Assembly (NCBI RefSeq): GCF_016907995.1
Contig: NZ_JAFBDA010000024.1
Coordinates: forward strand, 1 to 49,026
Reading direction: 5' to 3'
Source: Clostridium sardiniense
Lineage (GTDB): Bacteria; Bacillota; Clostridia; Clostridiales; Clostridiaceae
Length of the DNA stretch: 49,026 bases
The position numbers and the translations under genes are program-made. The notes beneath the pieces are model-generated. The model searched no databases. It was not told the DNA's origin and saw nothing but the letters and a program-made list of their open reading frames with translations. This document shows positions 24,799 through 40,518 of the stretch, piece after piece (within the stretch, counting starts at the first letter, position 1; each line of letters begins with the position of its first letter).

Positions 24799-25812
24799 AT
24801 GATAATTATTATGAGTACAAATGCAAAGGCAGAAGAAGTAAATAAAGTAAGTAAATGCGTAGAAGGATTGGGACTTAGAACTAACATATCAAAAGGAGAT
24901 TCACACTTAATAGTTGGAGTTATGGGAGATACTTCAATATTAGATCAAAATAAGCTTTTAAGATTTGATGGTGTAGAAAAGGTAGTTAAGGTTCAAGAAC
25001 CATTTAAAAAAGCAAATAGATTATTTAAACCGGAGGATACAATAGTTGATGTTTTAGGAAATAAAATTGGAGGAGGAAACCTAGGTATAATGGCTGGGCC
25101 TTGTTCAGTTGAAAGTGAAGAACAAATTATTGAAATAGCAAAAAGCGTTAAAGCATCAGGTGCAAATTTTTTAAGAGGTGGAGCTTTTAAGCCAAGAACA
25201 TCACCATATAGTTTCCAAGGGTTAGAACTTGATGGATTAAAGTTATTAAAAAAGGCAAAGGAAGCTACAGGTCTTCCTATAGTTACAGAATTAATGTCAA
25301 CAGATTACATTGATGAGTTTGTAGAAAATGTTGATGTTATACAAATTGGAGCAAGAAACATGCAAAACTTTGATCTTTTAAAGCAAGTAGGTAGAACAAA
25401 AACACCTATACTTTTAAAAAGAGGGTTATCAGCAAGTATAGAAGAATGGCTTATGGCAGCTGAATATATAATGGCTGGTGGAAATGATAATGTAATTCTT
25501 TGTGAAAGAGGTATTAGAACTTTTGAAACTGCTACAAGAAATACATTAGATTTAAGTGCTATTCCAGTAGTTAAAAGGTTAAGTCATCTACCTGTTATAG
25601 TAGATCCAAGTCATGCAGCTGGATACTGGTACTTAGTTGAACCTTTAGCAAAGGCTGCAATAATGGCAGGAGCCGATGGTCTTATGATAGAAGTTCATAA
25701 CGATCCAAAGAATGCTTTAAGTGATGGACAGCAATCAATTAAACCAGAAAGTTTTGAAAAATTAATGGAGAAAATAAAGAAAATAGCAGAGTTTGAGGGG
25801 AAAGTTCTTTAA
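24799..25812 (+). CDS. aroF: 3-deoxy-7-phosphoheptulonate (DAHP) synthase, type I-beta, copy 2
   Basis: The protein has 337 residues, exactly the length of copy 1. Most of the catalytic domain is identical by eye (MAGPCSVESEEQI, FLRGGAFKPRTSPYSFQG, VIQIGARNMQNFDLLKQ, LLKRGLSASIEEWL, VIVDPSHAAGYW). The N-terminal ferredoxin-like regulatory domain (1-65) has diverged clearly more, for example IIIMSTNAKAEEVNKVSKCV against IVILKPKTKKEEIEKLTHQL. The two isozymes probably differ in feedback control. GGAGG lies before the ATG. It is paired with tyrA 34 bp downstream, while copy 1 is in the run with pheA. Confidence 0.97.
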   Translation: MIIIMSTNAKAEEVNKVSKCVEGLGLRTNISKGDSHLIVGVMGDTSILDQNKLLRFDGVEKVVKVQEPFKKANRLFKPEDTIVDVLGNKIGGGNLGIMAGPCSVESEEQIIEIAKSVKASGANFLRGGAFKPRTSPYSFQGLELDGLKLLKKAKEATGLPIVTELMSTDYIDEFVENVDVIQIGARNMQNFDLLKQVGRTKTPILLKRGLSASIEEWLMAAEYIMAGGNDNVILCERGIRTFETATRNTLDLSAIPVVKRLSHLPVIVDPSHAAGYWYLVEPLAKAAIMAGADGLMIEVHNDPKNALSDGQQSIKPESFEKLMEKIKKIAEFEGKVL

Positions 25813-25846
25813 AACTCCATTATTTAAATAGGGGGCGAATGAGAAT

Positions 25847-26680
25847 ATGAGAATTGTAATTGTTGGACTTGGAGTCATTGGAGGCTCCTTTGGGATGGCT
25901 TTAAAAAATAATGGGTATAAAGACATTTATGGAATAGATAATGATATAAATACTCTAAAAAAAGCTAAAGATATGGGGATTATAAAGGAAGGTTATGAAG
26001 ATGGAAGTCAAATTTTAAAAAGTGCAGACCTTATTATAATATCAATATATCCAAAGCTTATTTTAAACTTTATAAAAGAAAATAAAGATAATTTTAAAGA
26101 AGATGCAGTAATTACAGATGCTACTGGAATTAAAGAAATGTTTATAGATGACATAGTGAAAATTCTTCCAGATGGAGTAGATTTTATTTTTGGACATCCA
26201 ATGGCAGGGAGAGAGAAAAAGGGAATAGACTATGCAGATGATAAAGTTTTTAATGGGGCAAATTATATAATAACTCCGATTGAAAGAAATAAGGAGGAGA
26301 ACATAGAGCTTGTTGAAAACTTAGTTTATGATATTGGATTTAAGAGTGTAAAAAAGATAGGTTCAAAATATCATGATGAAATGATAGCTTTTACAAGTCA
26401 GTTGCCACATGTTATTGCAGTATCACTTATAAATAGTGATGAGGAAGGTAGAGATACAGGTTCTTTCATTGGCGATAGTTATAGAGAGCTAACACGTATA
26501 GCAAATATAAATGAAGAACTTTGGAGCGAACTTTTTCTAGGAAACAGAGAGAACTTACTAAGAACTATAGAAAAGTTTGATGAAGAGCTTATAAAAATGA
26601 AAAAAGCTATAGAAGAAAATAATAAAAATATATTATGTGAGCTTTTTAAGAAGGCTACTTTTAGAAGAGAACAATTATGA
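25847..26680 (+). CDS. tyrA: Prephenate dehydrogenase
   Basis: The protein has 277 residues. It oxidatively decarboxylates prephenate to 4-hydroxyphenylpyruvate for tyrosine synthesis. The N-terminal Rossmann motif is VGLGVIGGSFGMAL with the acidic residue D31 of YGIDND suggesting NAD. TDATGIKEMF, FGHPMAGREKKGIDYAD and the helical-domain signature FTSQLPHVIAVSL follow. There is no C-terminal ACT domain, so any tyrosine feedback probably acts through DAHP synthase. GGGGGCG precedes the ATG at a distance of about 12 bases. It ends the aromatic region and a terminator follows at 26748. Confidence 0.95.
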   Translation: MRIVIVGLGVIGGSFGMALKNNGYKDIYGIDNDINTLKKAKDMGIIKEGYEDGSQILKSADLIIISIYPKLILNFIKENKDNFKEDAVITDATGIKEMFIDDIVKILPDGVDFIFGHPMAGREKKGIDYADDKVFNGANYIITPIERNKEENIELVENLVYDIGFKSVKKIGSKYHDEMIAFTSQLPHVIAVSLINSDEEGRDTGSFIGDSYRELTRIANINEELWSELFLGNRENLLRTIEKFDEELIKMKKAIEENNKNILCELFKKATFRREQL

Positions 26681-26747
26681 AAAAATTAAAGTGGAAATTT
26701 TATTTTTCTCTTTTTAAATAGCTTATAATATAAAATAATTATAAAGA

Positions 26748-26788
26748 AGAAATTCTAAAAGGATCAAACTTTTTAGAATTTCTTTTTT
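26748..26788 (+). terminator. Terminator of the aroF2-tyrA unit
   Basis: AGAAATTCTAAAA (26748-26760) pairs with TTTTAGAATTTCT (26771-26783) around a 10-nt loop and is followed by TTTTT. Confidence 0.92.
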
Positions 26789-26824
26789 ATTTTAATTAAA
26801 TTGAGATTAGGTAGAAATAATCCA

Positions 26825-26853
26825 TTGACATAATATAGCATATATAATAATAT
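26825..26853 (+). promoter_or_regulatory. Promoter of the GH84 glycosidase gene
   Basis: A consensus TTGACA (26825-26830), 17 bp and TAATAT (26848-26853). It lies after the tyrA terminator and 238 bp before the GH84 start, so it gives a long leader that contains a terminator-like hairpin. Confidence 0.65.
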
Positions 26854-26979
26854 ATGTATTGTAAGAAATATTTAATAAAAAATTAATATATACTTAAAAA
26901 TATTAAAAAATATTTCAAACTAACTTTGAATTTTATATTTAGTTGCATTAGAGTTGTGCCAATTATTTAACAGGTACTT

Positions 26980-27018
26980 AGCTAGAAGGATATACGTATG
27001 TCTTTTTAGCTTTTTTTA
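26980..27018 (+). promoter_or_regulatory. Terminator-like hairpin in the GH84 leader (possible attenuator)
   Basis: A 15-bp stem including G-T pairs runs from AGCTAGAAGGATATA (26980-26994) to TATGTCTTTTTAGCT (26997-27011), with T8 from 27011. Because it stands between promoter and start codon, it would stop transcription before the gene unless an antiterminator acts. The sensing element is not recognised. Confidence 0.55.
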
Positions 27019-27091
27019 TTAAGAAGTTCTTTATTAAGCATTGACATATAAATAATAAATCAAAATTTTTAATCAGAGGGGGAGTAAATTA

Positions 27092-30000
27092 ATGCTGAAA
27101 AGAAAAGTTAGTTTGTTGATATTATCAGCGATTATAACAACAAATATTTCAAGTTTAAAAGTTCTAGCAGCACAATCGAATGAGACTACACAGGTAAATA
27201 AGCAAGTAACCAAAGAAGAAAATTATGAAATTTATCCATTGCCGCAAAGTGAGACATATACAGAAGGCGAATTTGTAATCACTGATAATGTAAACATAGT
27301 AGTTGAAGGTAATATTGATGAAAGTACAAAGAATTTCTTAATGGAAATATTAGAAGAAAACAATATAAAAGGAAGTATTTCAGACAAAACTGTAAACGAT
27401 ATGACAAATGTTCTTCTAGGGGTAAGGGGCTCAGACGGGTATGTTAATAATTACTTTAATGAGAAGAAAATTTCTTATAATGAGAAGATATACGATGAAC
27501 ATGATGCATATGTTTTAAAAGTAGATAAAAATTTAGAAGAAAAAGGTGTCATAGCTATCCTTGGGGCTCATACTGACGCAACTTTTTATGGACTAGCTTC
27601 TCTTAAAATGATATTTAATCAGTTAGAAAACAAAACTATAAAAACTCTTCAAATAGAAGATTATGCAGATGCTGAAAATAGAGGATTTATAGAAGGTTTT
27701 TATGGACATCCTTGGAGTAATGAAGATAGAGCAAGCCTTATGGAATTTGGCGGAGAAGTAAAGATGACATCTTATATTTTTGCACCAAAGGACGATCCAT
27801 ATCATAATAGCAAATGGAGAGAATTGTACCCAAAGGATAAATTAGATGAATTAGCGGAACTTGTTAAAGTAGGTAAGGAATCTAAGTGTAACTTCGTTTG
27901 GGCAATTCACCCAGGATTTAGTATGATTAATTGGAATGATTATGAAAATGAATTAAAGAGGTTAACAGATAAATTAGATCAACTTTACAGTATAGGAGTT
28001 AGGCAGTTCGGATTATTCTTAGATGATATAAGTACATCACAATCATTAACAGATAGAGAAAAACATAAAAAGTTAGTTACTGATGTAGCTAATTGGGTTA
28101 AGGAAAAACAAGGAACAGAATCATTGATATTCTGTCCACCTTTCTACAATAAAAGCTGGACTGGAAATTCAGGAAAGCCATATCTAGAAACTATGAAAGA
28201 TCTTCCAGAGAATGTTGAAATTATGTGGACCGGTGATGGTGTATGTGGAAGAGTTACTCAAGATGCTCTTCAATGGCCAAAGGATGCTCATGGTAGAGAT
28301 CCATATATGTGGCTTAATTGGCCAGTTAATGATTATAAAAATGCAAGGTTACTTCTTGGTCCTGGAGAAATTATGGAACCGGGAGTTGATAATTTTGCAG
28401 GTATAGTAACAAACCCTATGGCACAAGCAGAAGCATCAAAAATTTCATTATTTGCAGTTGCAGATTATACATGGAATACAGATGAATTTAATGCAACTGA
28501 AAGCTGGAAAGATTCATTTAAATATATTACTCCAGAGGTAGCTGAAGAGTTTAATATTATTGCAAGTCATATGTGTACACCAGAACCTAGTGGACATGGA
28601 TTAACTGTTGGAGAGTCAGAATATTTAAAAGATGAATTTGAAGCAATAAGAAATAAATTAAATAATGAAGAAGATATAAAGAGCGATGCAAGTAATTTAA
28701 AAAGTGAGTTTGACAAGATAGTTAATGCAGTTAATGTATTCTCTGAAGTTGTTCGGGAGAAAAATTTCAATCTATATGATGAAATGGAACCATGGCTTAA
28801 TTGCTTAAGAGAGATAGGACTTGCAGGAAGTGATATAATGCAAGCTATGATAAGTGAAGAAGAAGGAAATGCAGTGGATGCATGGACATCATACTCAAAG
28901 GCATTAAAGAATATTGAAGATTCAAAGATGTTTACTTATGAAACTATAAATGGTAGTAAGCTTACAGTTGAGGCTGCAACAAAGAGAGTTATTCCTTTTA
29001 TAAATGAGATGCTATCAAAGGTAGAGACTAAGATTCATGCAAAATTAGATAAGACAGCTATTATAAAGAGTTTAATTACATCTCATGATGATAAAGATGA
29101 GTTTGAAAAAATGATAGATGGTGATGAAAGTACCTATATGTATATTCAAAACGTACAGAAGGATAATGATTATTATGGTTTAGATCTTGGAAATGTTGTA
29201 CCTGTAAATGAAATAGATATTGTACAAGGTAGAAATGATAATGATCATGATAGATACCATAGGTCAGTTTTAGAGTATTCTGTAGACGGAAAAGAATGGA
29301 TTCAAATAGGTGATGAAAGAAATGAAGTAAGAATAAGTGAGAAAAATTTAGGAATAGAAGCTAGATTCATAAGACTTAGAGCTGTAAAGGCTGGAGTTCC
29401 AGGAGGAAAGCCAGATTTATGGACAGCTGTAAGAGAGTTCACTATAAATGGCAGTGAAGGAAAGTCTAATGTATTTACTAATAGAGATGAATTAAAATCA
29501 CTTAAGGTTAATGTAGAGGGCTCAAGTTCAACATTATCAAGTGATGAAGAAATAACTTTATCAAAGAATCAATATCTTGGAATAAAGCTAGATTCAATAA
29601 AGAATATATCATCTATTGAAAAGGTTTTAAATACAACGGATTTAACACTTCAAGTTTCTGAGAATACAAGTGAGTGGAGAGAAATAAGTAAAGATGATAA
29701 AGGTTATGGAAGTGCAAGATATATAAGACTTATAAATAAAACTGATAATGAAGTCAAATTTAATCTAGAAAAACTTAAGGTTAGAATTGCTGAATTTGTA
29801 GAGCCATCAGTTACAACAAACTATGGTAATCCATATGAGGGTAAATTTGATAATGTATTTGATGGTGATATAGATACATTTGTTTGGACTAATGGTAATC
29901 AAGATAGTGGCAAGCAAATTACAGTTGATCTAGGTGGATTTAGAAATATTAATGATATATCAGTTTGGGTTAATGATGGAAGTGCTGACTTCTTTAAAGA

Positions 30001-32257
30001 AGGGGTGCTTGAAATATCAGCTGATGGAACAAACTTTGAAACTGTTCATGAATTTAATAATCCAGGAGATATAACTAAAAACTTCCCAATTCATCAAGTA
30101 CCACATAGATATCTTAAAGTAGATAATATTGGTGGAAGGGAAGCCAGATATGTTAGGCTAAGAAGCACAAAGAATCATGGCAACTGGTTGAAATTATACG
30201 AGATAAAGGTTAATGAAGGAGAGGCTAAGCCAGAGAATAAAGATCCAAATATTGAAAGTACTCATGAAGGTACTGAAAAGAATGGAATTAAGAATGTAAT
30301 TGATGGAAGCATAGCAAGTTTCTATACTCCAAAATCAGATGATTTTAATGGTGGAAATCTTTCTTATAAAATATCAGAAGAAGAAAAAATTAAAGAAATT
30401 GTAGTGCTTCAAGGTGCTGACAATATATCAAATGCTGATGTTTCAATTAGAACTTCTGATGGATGGAAAAAAGTATCTAAGCTATCAAAGAGTTACAACG
30501 TAATAGATGTAAAAGGTTTTAAAGATATCTTTGAAGTGAAGTTTGACTGGATAAGTAATGTAAAGCCTGTAATACATGAGCTTATAGCTGTTAAAGAACC
30601 TGCAAAGGTTACAGTAGATAAAGATGAATTACAAGAATTGATAACTGAAGTACAGGGCATAGATAAAGATAAGTATACAGAGGAGTCTGTAGCTGTCTTA
30701 GAAGAAAGATTAAAGAAAGCAGAAGATGTATTAGCTAATGAAAGTGCAACTACAGAAGATGTAGAAAAAGCAGTTAATGAATTAAGAACAGCAAAGGAAG
30801 GCTTAGTATTAAAGCCAGAGAAACCAGAAGTAGATAAAAGTAAGCTGCAAGAGTTAGTAAATGAAGTAAGGGAATTTAATAAAGATAATTACACTGAAGA
30901 TAGCTTTAAAGTATTAGAAGAAAAGTTAGCTTTAGCAACTGATATTTTAGATAAAGAGGATGCAACTGAAGAAGAAATAAATAATATCTTAAATGAATTA
31001 AATGAAGCAAAGAGTGCATTAGTAAAAAAACCAAGCAAGGTTACTGATTTAAAGGCTTCAGAAATTAAATTTAATAGTGTTAAGCTTACATGGAGTTCTA
31101 ATGAGGATGAAGACATTATAGAATACAATATTTATAGAGATGGAAAGAAAATAGATACAGTTACTGAGAAGGAATATATGGCTACTGATCTGAAAGATGA
31201 AACAGAGTATTTATTTGAAGTAGAAGCTATAAATTCAAATGGAATAGCTTCAGATAAGGTAAAAGTTACAGTTACAACAATAGATAAAATTAATAAACAA
31301 GCATTACAAATGGCTATAGAGTATGGGGACAATGTAATAGAAAAAGGTGATCTTAATGGAGTAATTCCAACAGTAGTTAAGGAATTTAATGAAAGACTTA
31401 AAGAAGCAAAAGAGGTATATGAAAATGCTGATTCAACACAAGTCCAAGTAAACACTGCATTAGATAGACTTATGACTGTAATCCATATGCTTGAATTTAA
31501 AAGCGGAGATAAGGAAGAGTTAGAGTATACAGTTAATATTGTAAAAGCATTAGAAGAAAAAGAATATACACCATCAACTTGGAAGGTGTTAGCAGCAGTT
31601 TTAAAAAATGCTGAGGAAGTATTAAATAATGAAGATGCTATGCAGCCAGAAGTTGATACTGCTTTAGAAGAATTAATGGAAGCGTATTTAAACTTAAGAT
31701 ATAAAGCAGATAAATCTAAGCTAGAAGATTTAATAAAAGAAATAGAAAAATTAGATTTATCTAAGTACACTGAAGAGAGTGTAAAAGCTCTTAAAGAAGA
31801 ATTAAAAAAAGCTAAGGAAGTATTAGCTGATGAAGAGGCAACAGATAAAGATGTGGAAGATGCAATAAAGAGATTAAATAATGCTAAAAACAACTTAGTT
31901 GAAAAGCCAGTAGATCCAGATAAACCAGTAGATCCAGATAAACCAGTAGATCCAGATAAACCAGTAGATCCAGACGAACCAGTAGATCCAGATAAGCCAG
32001 TAGACCCAGATAAACCGGTAGATCCAGATAAGCCAGTAGACCCAGATAAACCAGGGGATGGTTCAGATAATAATGGAGGTAATGGAAATAAACCAACAAA
32101 TCCAAATAAGCCAGATGGTGGAAATAAACCAGGAAATAATCAAGGAGCCGATAATAATATACCAGCAACAGGGGGAATGGTGCAAACAGGCGTACTGGTT
32201 GCGGGAATGATTTCAGCACTTGGTGGAATTTCTATAATAAGAAGAAGGAAAAAGTAG
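27092..32257 (+). CDS. Sortase-anchored GH84 beta-N-acetylhexosaminidase / hyaluronidase-like enzyme
   Basis: The protein has 1721 residues. Signal peptide about 1-27. A GH84 N-terminal alpha/beta domain (about 40-190) is followed by the catalytic barrel (about 195-480) with [15 protein letters not shown] and the acid pair D311-D312 in LFLDDIS, equivalent to the two catalytic aspartates of C. perfringens NagJ. A helical domain (to about 640) and about four CBM32-like modules (about 650-1170) follow. Then come two FIVAR-like helical repeats, one fibronectin III domain (about 1313-1398), three further helical repeats, eight PVDPDK hexapeptides (1606-1653) and the wall signal IPATGG (1690-1695), a hydrophobic helix and RRRKK. 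It removes GlcNAc-type sugars; NagH of C. perfringens, in the same family, is the mu-toxin. No cohesin or dockerin is seen. Confidence 0.93.
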   Translation: MLKRKVSLLILSAIITTNISSLKVLAAQSNETTQVNKQVTKEENYEIYPLPQSETYTEGEFVITDNVNIVVEGNIDESTKNFLMEILEENNIKGSISDKTVNDMTNVLLGVRGSDGYVNNYFNEKKISYNEKIYDEHDAYVLKVDKNLEEKGVIAILGAHTDATFYGLASLKMIFNQLENKTIKTLQIEDYADAENRGFIEGFYGHPWSNEDRASLMEFGGEVKMTSYIFAPKDDPYHNSKWRELYPKDKLDELAELVKVGKESKCNFVWAIHPGFSMINWNDYENELKRLTDKLDQLYSIGVRQFGLFLDDISTSQSLTDREKHKKLVTDVANWVKEKQGTESLIFCPPFYNKSWTGNSGKPYLETMKDLPENVEIMWTGDGVCGRVTQDALQWPKDAHGRDPYMWLNWPVNDYKNARLLLGPGEIMEPGVDNFAGIVTNPMAQAEASKISLFAVADYTWNTDEFNATESWKDSFKYITPEVAEEFNIIASHMCTPEPSGHGLTVGESEYLKDEFEAIRNKLNNEEDIKSDASNLKSEFDKIVNAVNVFSEVVREKNFNLYDEMEPWLNCLREIGLAGSDIMQAMISEEEGNAVDAWTSYSKALKNIEDSKMFTYETINGSKLTVEAATKRVIPFINEMLSKVETKIHAKLDKTAIIKSLITSHDDKDEFEKMIDGDESTYMYIQNVQKDNDYYGLDLGNVVPVNEIDIVQGRNDNDHDRYHRSVLEYSVDGKEWIQIGDERNEVRISEKNLGIEARFIRLRAVKAGVPGGKPDLWTAVREFTINGSEGKSNVFTNRDELKSLKVNVEGSSSTLSSDEEITLSKNQYLGIKLDSIKNISSIEKVLNTTDLTLQVSENTSEWREISKDDKGYGSARYIRLINKTDNEVKFNLEKLKVRIAEFVEPSVTTNYGNPYEGKFDNVFDGDIDTFVWTNGNQDSGKQITVDLGGFRNINDISVWVNDGSADFFKEGVLEISADGTNFETVHEFNNPGDITKNFPIHQVPHRYLKVDNIGGREARYVRLRSTKNHGNWLKLYEIKVNEGEAKPENKDPNIESTHEGTEKNGIKNVIDGSIASFYTPKSDDFNGGNLSYKISEEEKIKEIVVLQGADNISNADVSIRTSDGWKKVSKLSKSYNVIDVKGFKDIFEVKFDWISNVKPVIHELIAVKEPAKVTVDKDELQELITEVQGIDKDKYTEESVAVLEERLKKAEDVLANESATTEDVEKAVNELRTAKEGLVLKPEKPEVDKSKLQELVNEVREFNKDNYTEDSFKVLEEKLALATDILDKEDATEEEINNILNELNEAKSALVKKPSKVTDLKASEIKFNSVKLTWSSNEDEDIIEYNIYRDGKKIDTVTEKEYMATDLKDETEYLFEVEAINSNGIASDKVKVTVTTIDKINKQALQMAIEYGDNVIEKGDLNGVIPTVVKEFNERLKEAKEVYENADSTQVQVNTALDRLMTVIHMLEFKSGDKEELEYTVNIVKALEEKEYTPSTWKVLAAVLKNAEEVLNNEDAMQPEVDTALEELMEAYLNLRYKADKSKLEDLIKEIEKLDLSKYTEESVKALKEELKKAKEVLADEEATDKDVEDAIKRLNNAKNNLVEKPVDPDKPVDPDKPVDPDKPVDPDEPVDPDKPVDPDKPVDPDKPVDPDKPGDGSDNNGGNGNKPTNPNKPDGGNKPGNNQGADNNIPATGGMVQTGVLVAGMISALGGISIIRRRKK
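31907..32050 (+). repeat. Eight 18-bp tandem repeats coding PVDPDK
   Basis: An in-frame 18-bp unit (CCAGTAGATCCAGATAAA and variants) is repeated eight times. One copy codes PVDPDE. It forms a rigid Pro/Asp wall-spanning segment before the sortase signal. Confidence 0.95.
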
Positions 32258-32339
32258 TTTAATAAATAAACTATAGAGTTTAAATAAAATAATAATATTC
32301 TAAGTATAGTATTCAGCATGGAATTAGACCTCATGAAGG

Positions 32340-32372
32340 GCTAAAGGAGACATATATGCTTCTTTAGCTTTT
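32340..32372 (+). promoter_or_regulatory. Terminator-like hairpin between GH84 and GH20
   Basis: GCTAAAGGAG (32340-32349) pairs with CTTCTTTAGC (32359-32368) around ACATATATG and is followed by TTTT. It lies 98 bp before the GH20 start. It may end the GH84 transcript or act in the GH20 leader, and its sequence resembles the hairpin before GH84. Confidence 0.55.
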
Positions 32373-32469
32373 CAAAAAATCTAATATTAATAGACATAAA
32401 TTTTAATTATATTTAAGTATCAAAACTTTCAAATATCTTTATAAAATTTATTTATTGGAGGGTAATCTA

Positions 32470-37536
<5,067 letters not shown>

Positions 37537-37550
37537 ACTAATCTAAATTT

Positions 37551-37584
37551 ATTGGAAGGATAGCCTTAAAGGCATCCTTTCAAT
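37551..37584 (+). promoter_or_regulatory. Hairpin between GH20 and GH29
   Basis: ATTGGAAGGATAGCC (37551-37565) pairs with GGCATCCTTTCAAT (37571-37584) around TTAAA. No T-run follows, so it is at best a weak terminator. The AAGGAT/TCCTTT core recalls the other two glycosidase leader hairpins. Confidence 0.5.
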
Positions 37585-37692
37585 AATAGAATAATTTCTA
37601 AAACTATAATATAAAACAGAACTAAACTTTAGAAGAGTATCTTATAGAAGTAATTAAATCTAAGTAAGAATATTTATATAGGGAGTTTATTT

Positions 37693-40497
37693 ATGAATAA
37701 AAGTAGAATTAAGAAGATTATAGCCTATGGATTGTTTACTACATTTTTATTAGGTACAGCAAGTAACTTAATACAAGCAAATGCTACATCATCAAAAGAT
37801 TCATTAAAATCTGTTACAGAAGCTTATGGTGCTACTCCAACTACTCAACAAGTAGATTATCAAAAAGATGAACTAACAGCCTTTATACATTTTGGAATAA
37901 ACACTTTCTATGATGTTGAATGGGGAAATGGAAATGAAGACCCGGCAAGGTTTAATCCTACAAAGATAGATGCGGATCAGTGGGTTAAAACATTAAAAGA
38001 TGGGGGTTTTAAGAAAGTTATATTTACAGCAAAGCATCACGATGGATTTGCCCTTTGGCCAAGTAAGACAACAGATCATGGTGTAGAAAAAAGTCCATGG
38101 AAGGATGGAAAGGGTGATGTTGTTAAAGAAGTAGCTGATGCCTGCAAAAAATATGGATTAAAGTTTGGTGTTTACTTATCTCCATGGGATCAAAACTCTC
38201 CAGATTATGGTGAGGGAAATGGAAGAGATTACAATGAAGTTTATATGGAACAACTTACTGAGCTTTTAACTAATTACGGAGAAGTTTCAGAGGTTTGGAT
38301 GGATGGTGCTAAGGGCTCTAATGTTACACAGGAGTATAAATTTGATGAATGGTTTAAGTTAATAAAAGAACTTCAGCCAGACTGTACAATATTTAGTCCA
38401 AAAGGACCAGATATAAGATGGATAGGAAATGAAAATGGATATGCAGGAGAGCCATGCTGGTCAACAATTGATTTAGCTAAGATGAGTGAGAGAGAAGTAC
38501 CTAGCTATTTAAATACTGGAGAAGAAAATGGTCCAGACTGGGTTGTAGGTGAGTCAGATGTATCTATAAGACCAGGCTGGTTCTATCATAAATCTCAAGA
38601 CAATGCAGTTAAATCATTGGAAAAATTGATGGATATATATACTAAGTCAGTTGGCAGAAATTCTGTTTTATTATTAAATGTCCCACCTAATAAGGAGGGA
38701 ATATTACATGAAAATGATGTTAATAGAATAAAAGAATTTGGAGATGCAGTAAAGGGATTATTAGATGAAGATTTAACTGATAACAGTACATTGTCAGTTG
38801 ACAGTGAAATAAATAATACTTACAGCAAAGATAAGCTTAATGACAATGACTTTGATACTTATTGGGCTCCAAATAATTCAGCTAAAACTGGAACTATAGA
38901 GATTGAGTTTAATGAGAATACAACATTTGATGTAGTAAGTCTTCAAGAGTATATAACTTTAGGACAGAGAGTAAAGGAATTTTCAGTTGAAGCATCTAGA
39001 GATGGAGAAGAGTGGAGTGAAATATATTCAGGAAAAACTATTGGATATAAAAGATATGTAAGAGTTCCACCAACAACTGCCAAGAAGATAAGAATTAATA
39101 TAAAGGATTCATTAGCAACTCCTTTAATTAATGAAATTAATGTATATAAGGCACCTAAAAATATAGAATTACCAAAGGATATTCCTGATGGACTAAAGTT
39201 TCTAAATGATTCAAATAAAGGAACTGAGGTAAATCAATTTAACTTTGGAGCTAATTGGAACTATGAGGATATTCATGGAGACAATGATAGAGGTGGAGAT
39301 GCACATTGGTCCAATAAAGCTGGATCAACTGTGGATATAAAATTTAAAGGAAGTCTATTTTATTTATCAGCTGCTAAAGATCCTAGTCATGGAATAATGG
39401 AAATTTCCATTGATGGAGGAGAATTTAAAGATATAGATTTATATGCAGAAAGCAGAAAAACAAAACAAATAGTATATGAAAGTGAAACCTTAGAATATGG
39501 AGAGCATACTGCAACTATAAGGGTATCTGGAAGAAAAAATGAAAGATCTACTGGAATTTCAGGTCATCTTGATGGCGCTTTTATACTTGATAATAATGGT
39601 ATGGGATTAGTAGAATTTGAAAAAACTTCAACAAGAGTTTCAGAGAGCACTAAAAATCCAGAATTTAAGGTTATTAGAAAAGGGGGAAGCAGAGGAAGAA
39701 TTGAAGTAAACTATGATACAGTGTTAGGAAGTGCAGAAAATTTAAAGGATCTACATGTATGGTCTGGAACTTTATCCTTTGATGAAAATGAAACAGAAAA
39801 GGTAATAGATAGAATAACAATAATAGATGATGATGAAGTCGAAGAGGATGAGAACTTCTTTGTGACCTTAAGCAATCCTATAGGGGGAATAATAGGATTT
39901 AATGATAATTTAGAGGTGACTATAGAAGATGATGACAATACTTATTTAAAGATTAATACAACTGATACTGGAAATGGAATGAATAAGTTTACCTTTGGAG
40001 AGGGGTGGAATCAAGAATCAAATGGAGCCTGGGCAAGAGGAGAAAATAAAACTTATAGCATTAAGTTTGAAGGATCAAGAATTGTATTAATTGGAGCTAA
40101 GGACCCAAATCATGGATTATATAAGATTAAGATTGATGATGGAGAATTTTTAGAAATTGATCCATATTCAGAAAATAGACTAGAGAATGAAGTAATATTC
40201 GATAGTAAAGATTTAGCATATGGAGAGCATACATTAACTTTCTTATCTGTAGGAAGTAATCCACATGGAGGAAGAGTTGATTCTCAAATTAATCATGCTT
40301 TTATAAACACTAAAGATAATGGAGGCAGTGGAGAAGAAATCCTATTAGGAGATTTCAATAAAAATAAGAAAATTGACTTAGGAGATTTATCTATAGCATC
40401 TAAATATTATGGAAAAAATAAAAGCGAGTATGATATCAATAAGGATAATATAGTTGATGAATACGAGATAAATTACATTATGGATAACATAAAATAA
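37693..40497 (+). CDS. Secreted GH29 alpha-L-fucosidase with C-terminal dockerin
   Basis: The protein has 934 residues. Signal peptide about 1-31. The GH29 catalytic domain (about 40-350) has ELTAFIHFGINTFYDVEWGN, FTAKHHDGFALWPSKTTDH, GVYLSPWDQNSPDYGEGNGR and the nucleophile D204 in VWMDGA. A CBM32-like module (about 365-490), a beta module (about 500-635), a Calx-beta domain (about 636-755) and a second copy of the beta module (about 755-875) follow. Residues 886-934 are a type I dockerin: two calcium loops, GDFNKNKKIDLGDL and YDINKDNIVDEYE. There is no wall-anchor signal, unlike its three neighbours, so retention at the surface probably uses the dockerin. The GH2 gene follows after 21 bp, so both are likely on one transcript. 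It removes terminal fucose from glycans. Confidence 0.94.
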   Translation: MNKSRIKKIIAYGLFTTFLLGTASNLIQANATSSKDSLKSVTEAYGATPTTQQVDYQKDELTAFIHFGINTFYDVEWGNGNEDPARFNPTKIDADQWVKTLKDGGFKKVIFTAKHHDGFALWPSKTTDHGVEKSPWKDGKGDVVKEVADACKKYGLKFGVYLSPWDQNSPDYGEGNGRDYNEVYMEQLTELLTNYGEVSEVWMDGAKGSNVTQEYKFDEWFKLIKELQPDCTIFSPKGPDIRWIGNENGYAGEPCWSTIDLAKMSEREVPSYLNTGEENGPDWVVGESDVSIRPGWFYHKSQDNAVKSLEKLMDIYTKSVGRNSVLLLNVPPNKEGILHENDVNRIKEFGDAVKGLLDEDLTDNSTLSVDSEINNTYSKDKLNDNDFDTYWAPNNSAKTGTIEIEFNENTTFDVVSLQEYITLGQRVKEFSVEASRDGEEWSEIYSGKTIGYKRYVRVPPTTAKKIRINIKDSLATPLINEINVYKAPKNIELPKDIPDGLKFLNDSNKGTEVNQFNFGANWNYEDIHGDNDRGGDAHWSNKAGSTVDIKFKGSLFYLSAAKDPSHGIMEISIDGGEFKDIDLYAESRKTKQIVYESETLEYGEHTATIRVSGRKNERSTGISGHLDGAFILDNNGMGLVEFEKTSTRVSESTKNPEFKVIRKGGSRGRIEVNYDTVLGSAENLKDLHVWSGTLSFDENETEKVIDRITIIDDDEVEEDENFFVTLSNPIGGIIGFNDNLEVTIEDDDNTYLKINTTDTGNGMNKFTFGEGWNQESNGAWARGENKTYSIKFEGSRIVLIGAKDPNHGLYKIKIDDGEFLEIDPYSENRLENEVIFDSKDLAYGEHTLTFLSVGSNPHGGRVDSQINHAFINTKDNGGSGEEILLGDFNKNKKIDLGDLSIASKYYGKNKSEYDINKDNIVDEYEINYIMDNIK

Positions 40498-40518
40498 AGG
40501 GTATAAGGGGAGAAAAAA

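Noticed and set aside
31132..31893. 253-codon minus-strand open frame inside the GH84 gene
   Set aside because: It lies wholly opposite the helical stalk and has a low-complexity Ser/Phe/Leu composition. The plus-strand gene is clearly real.
31907..32050. 18-bp tandem repeats considered as an integrative or regulatory repeat array
   Set aside because: They keep the reading frame and code a typical wall-spanning Pro/Asp linker.
27092..32257. Cohesin or dockerin in the GH84 enzyme, as in C. perfringens NagJ/NagH
   Set aside because: I could see only CBM32-like, helical FIVAR-like and fibronectin III modules. No calcium-loop pair or cohesin pattern was found.
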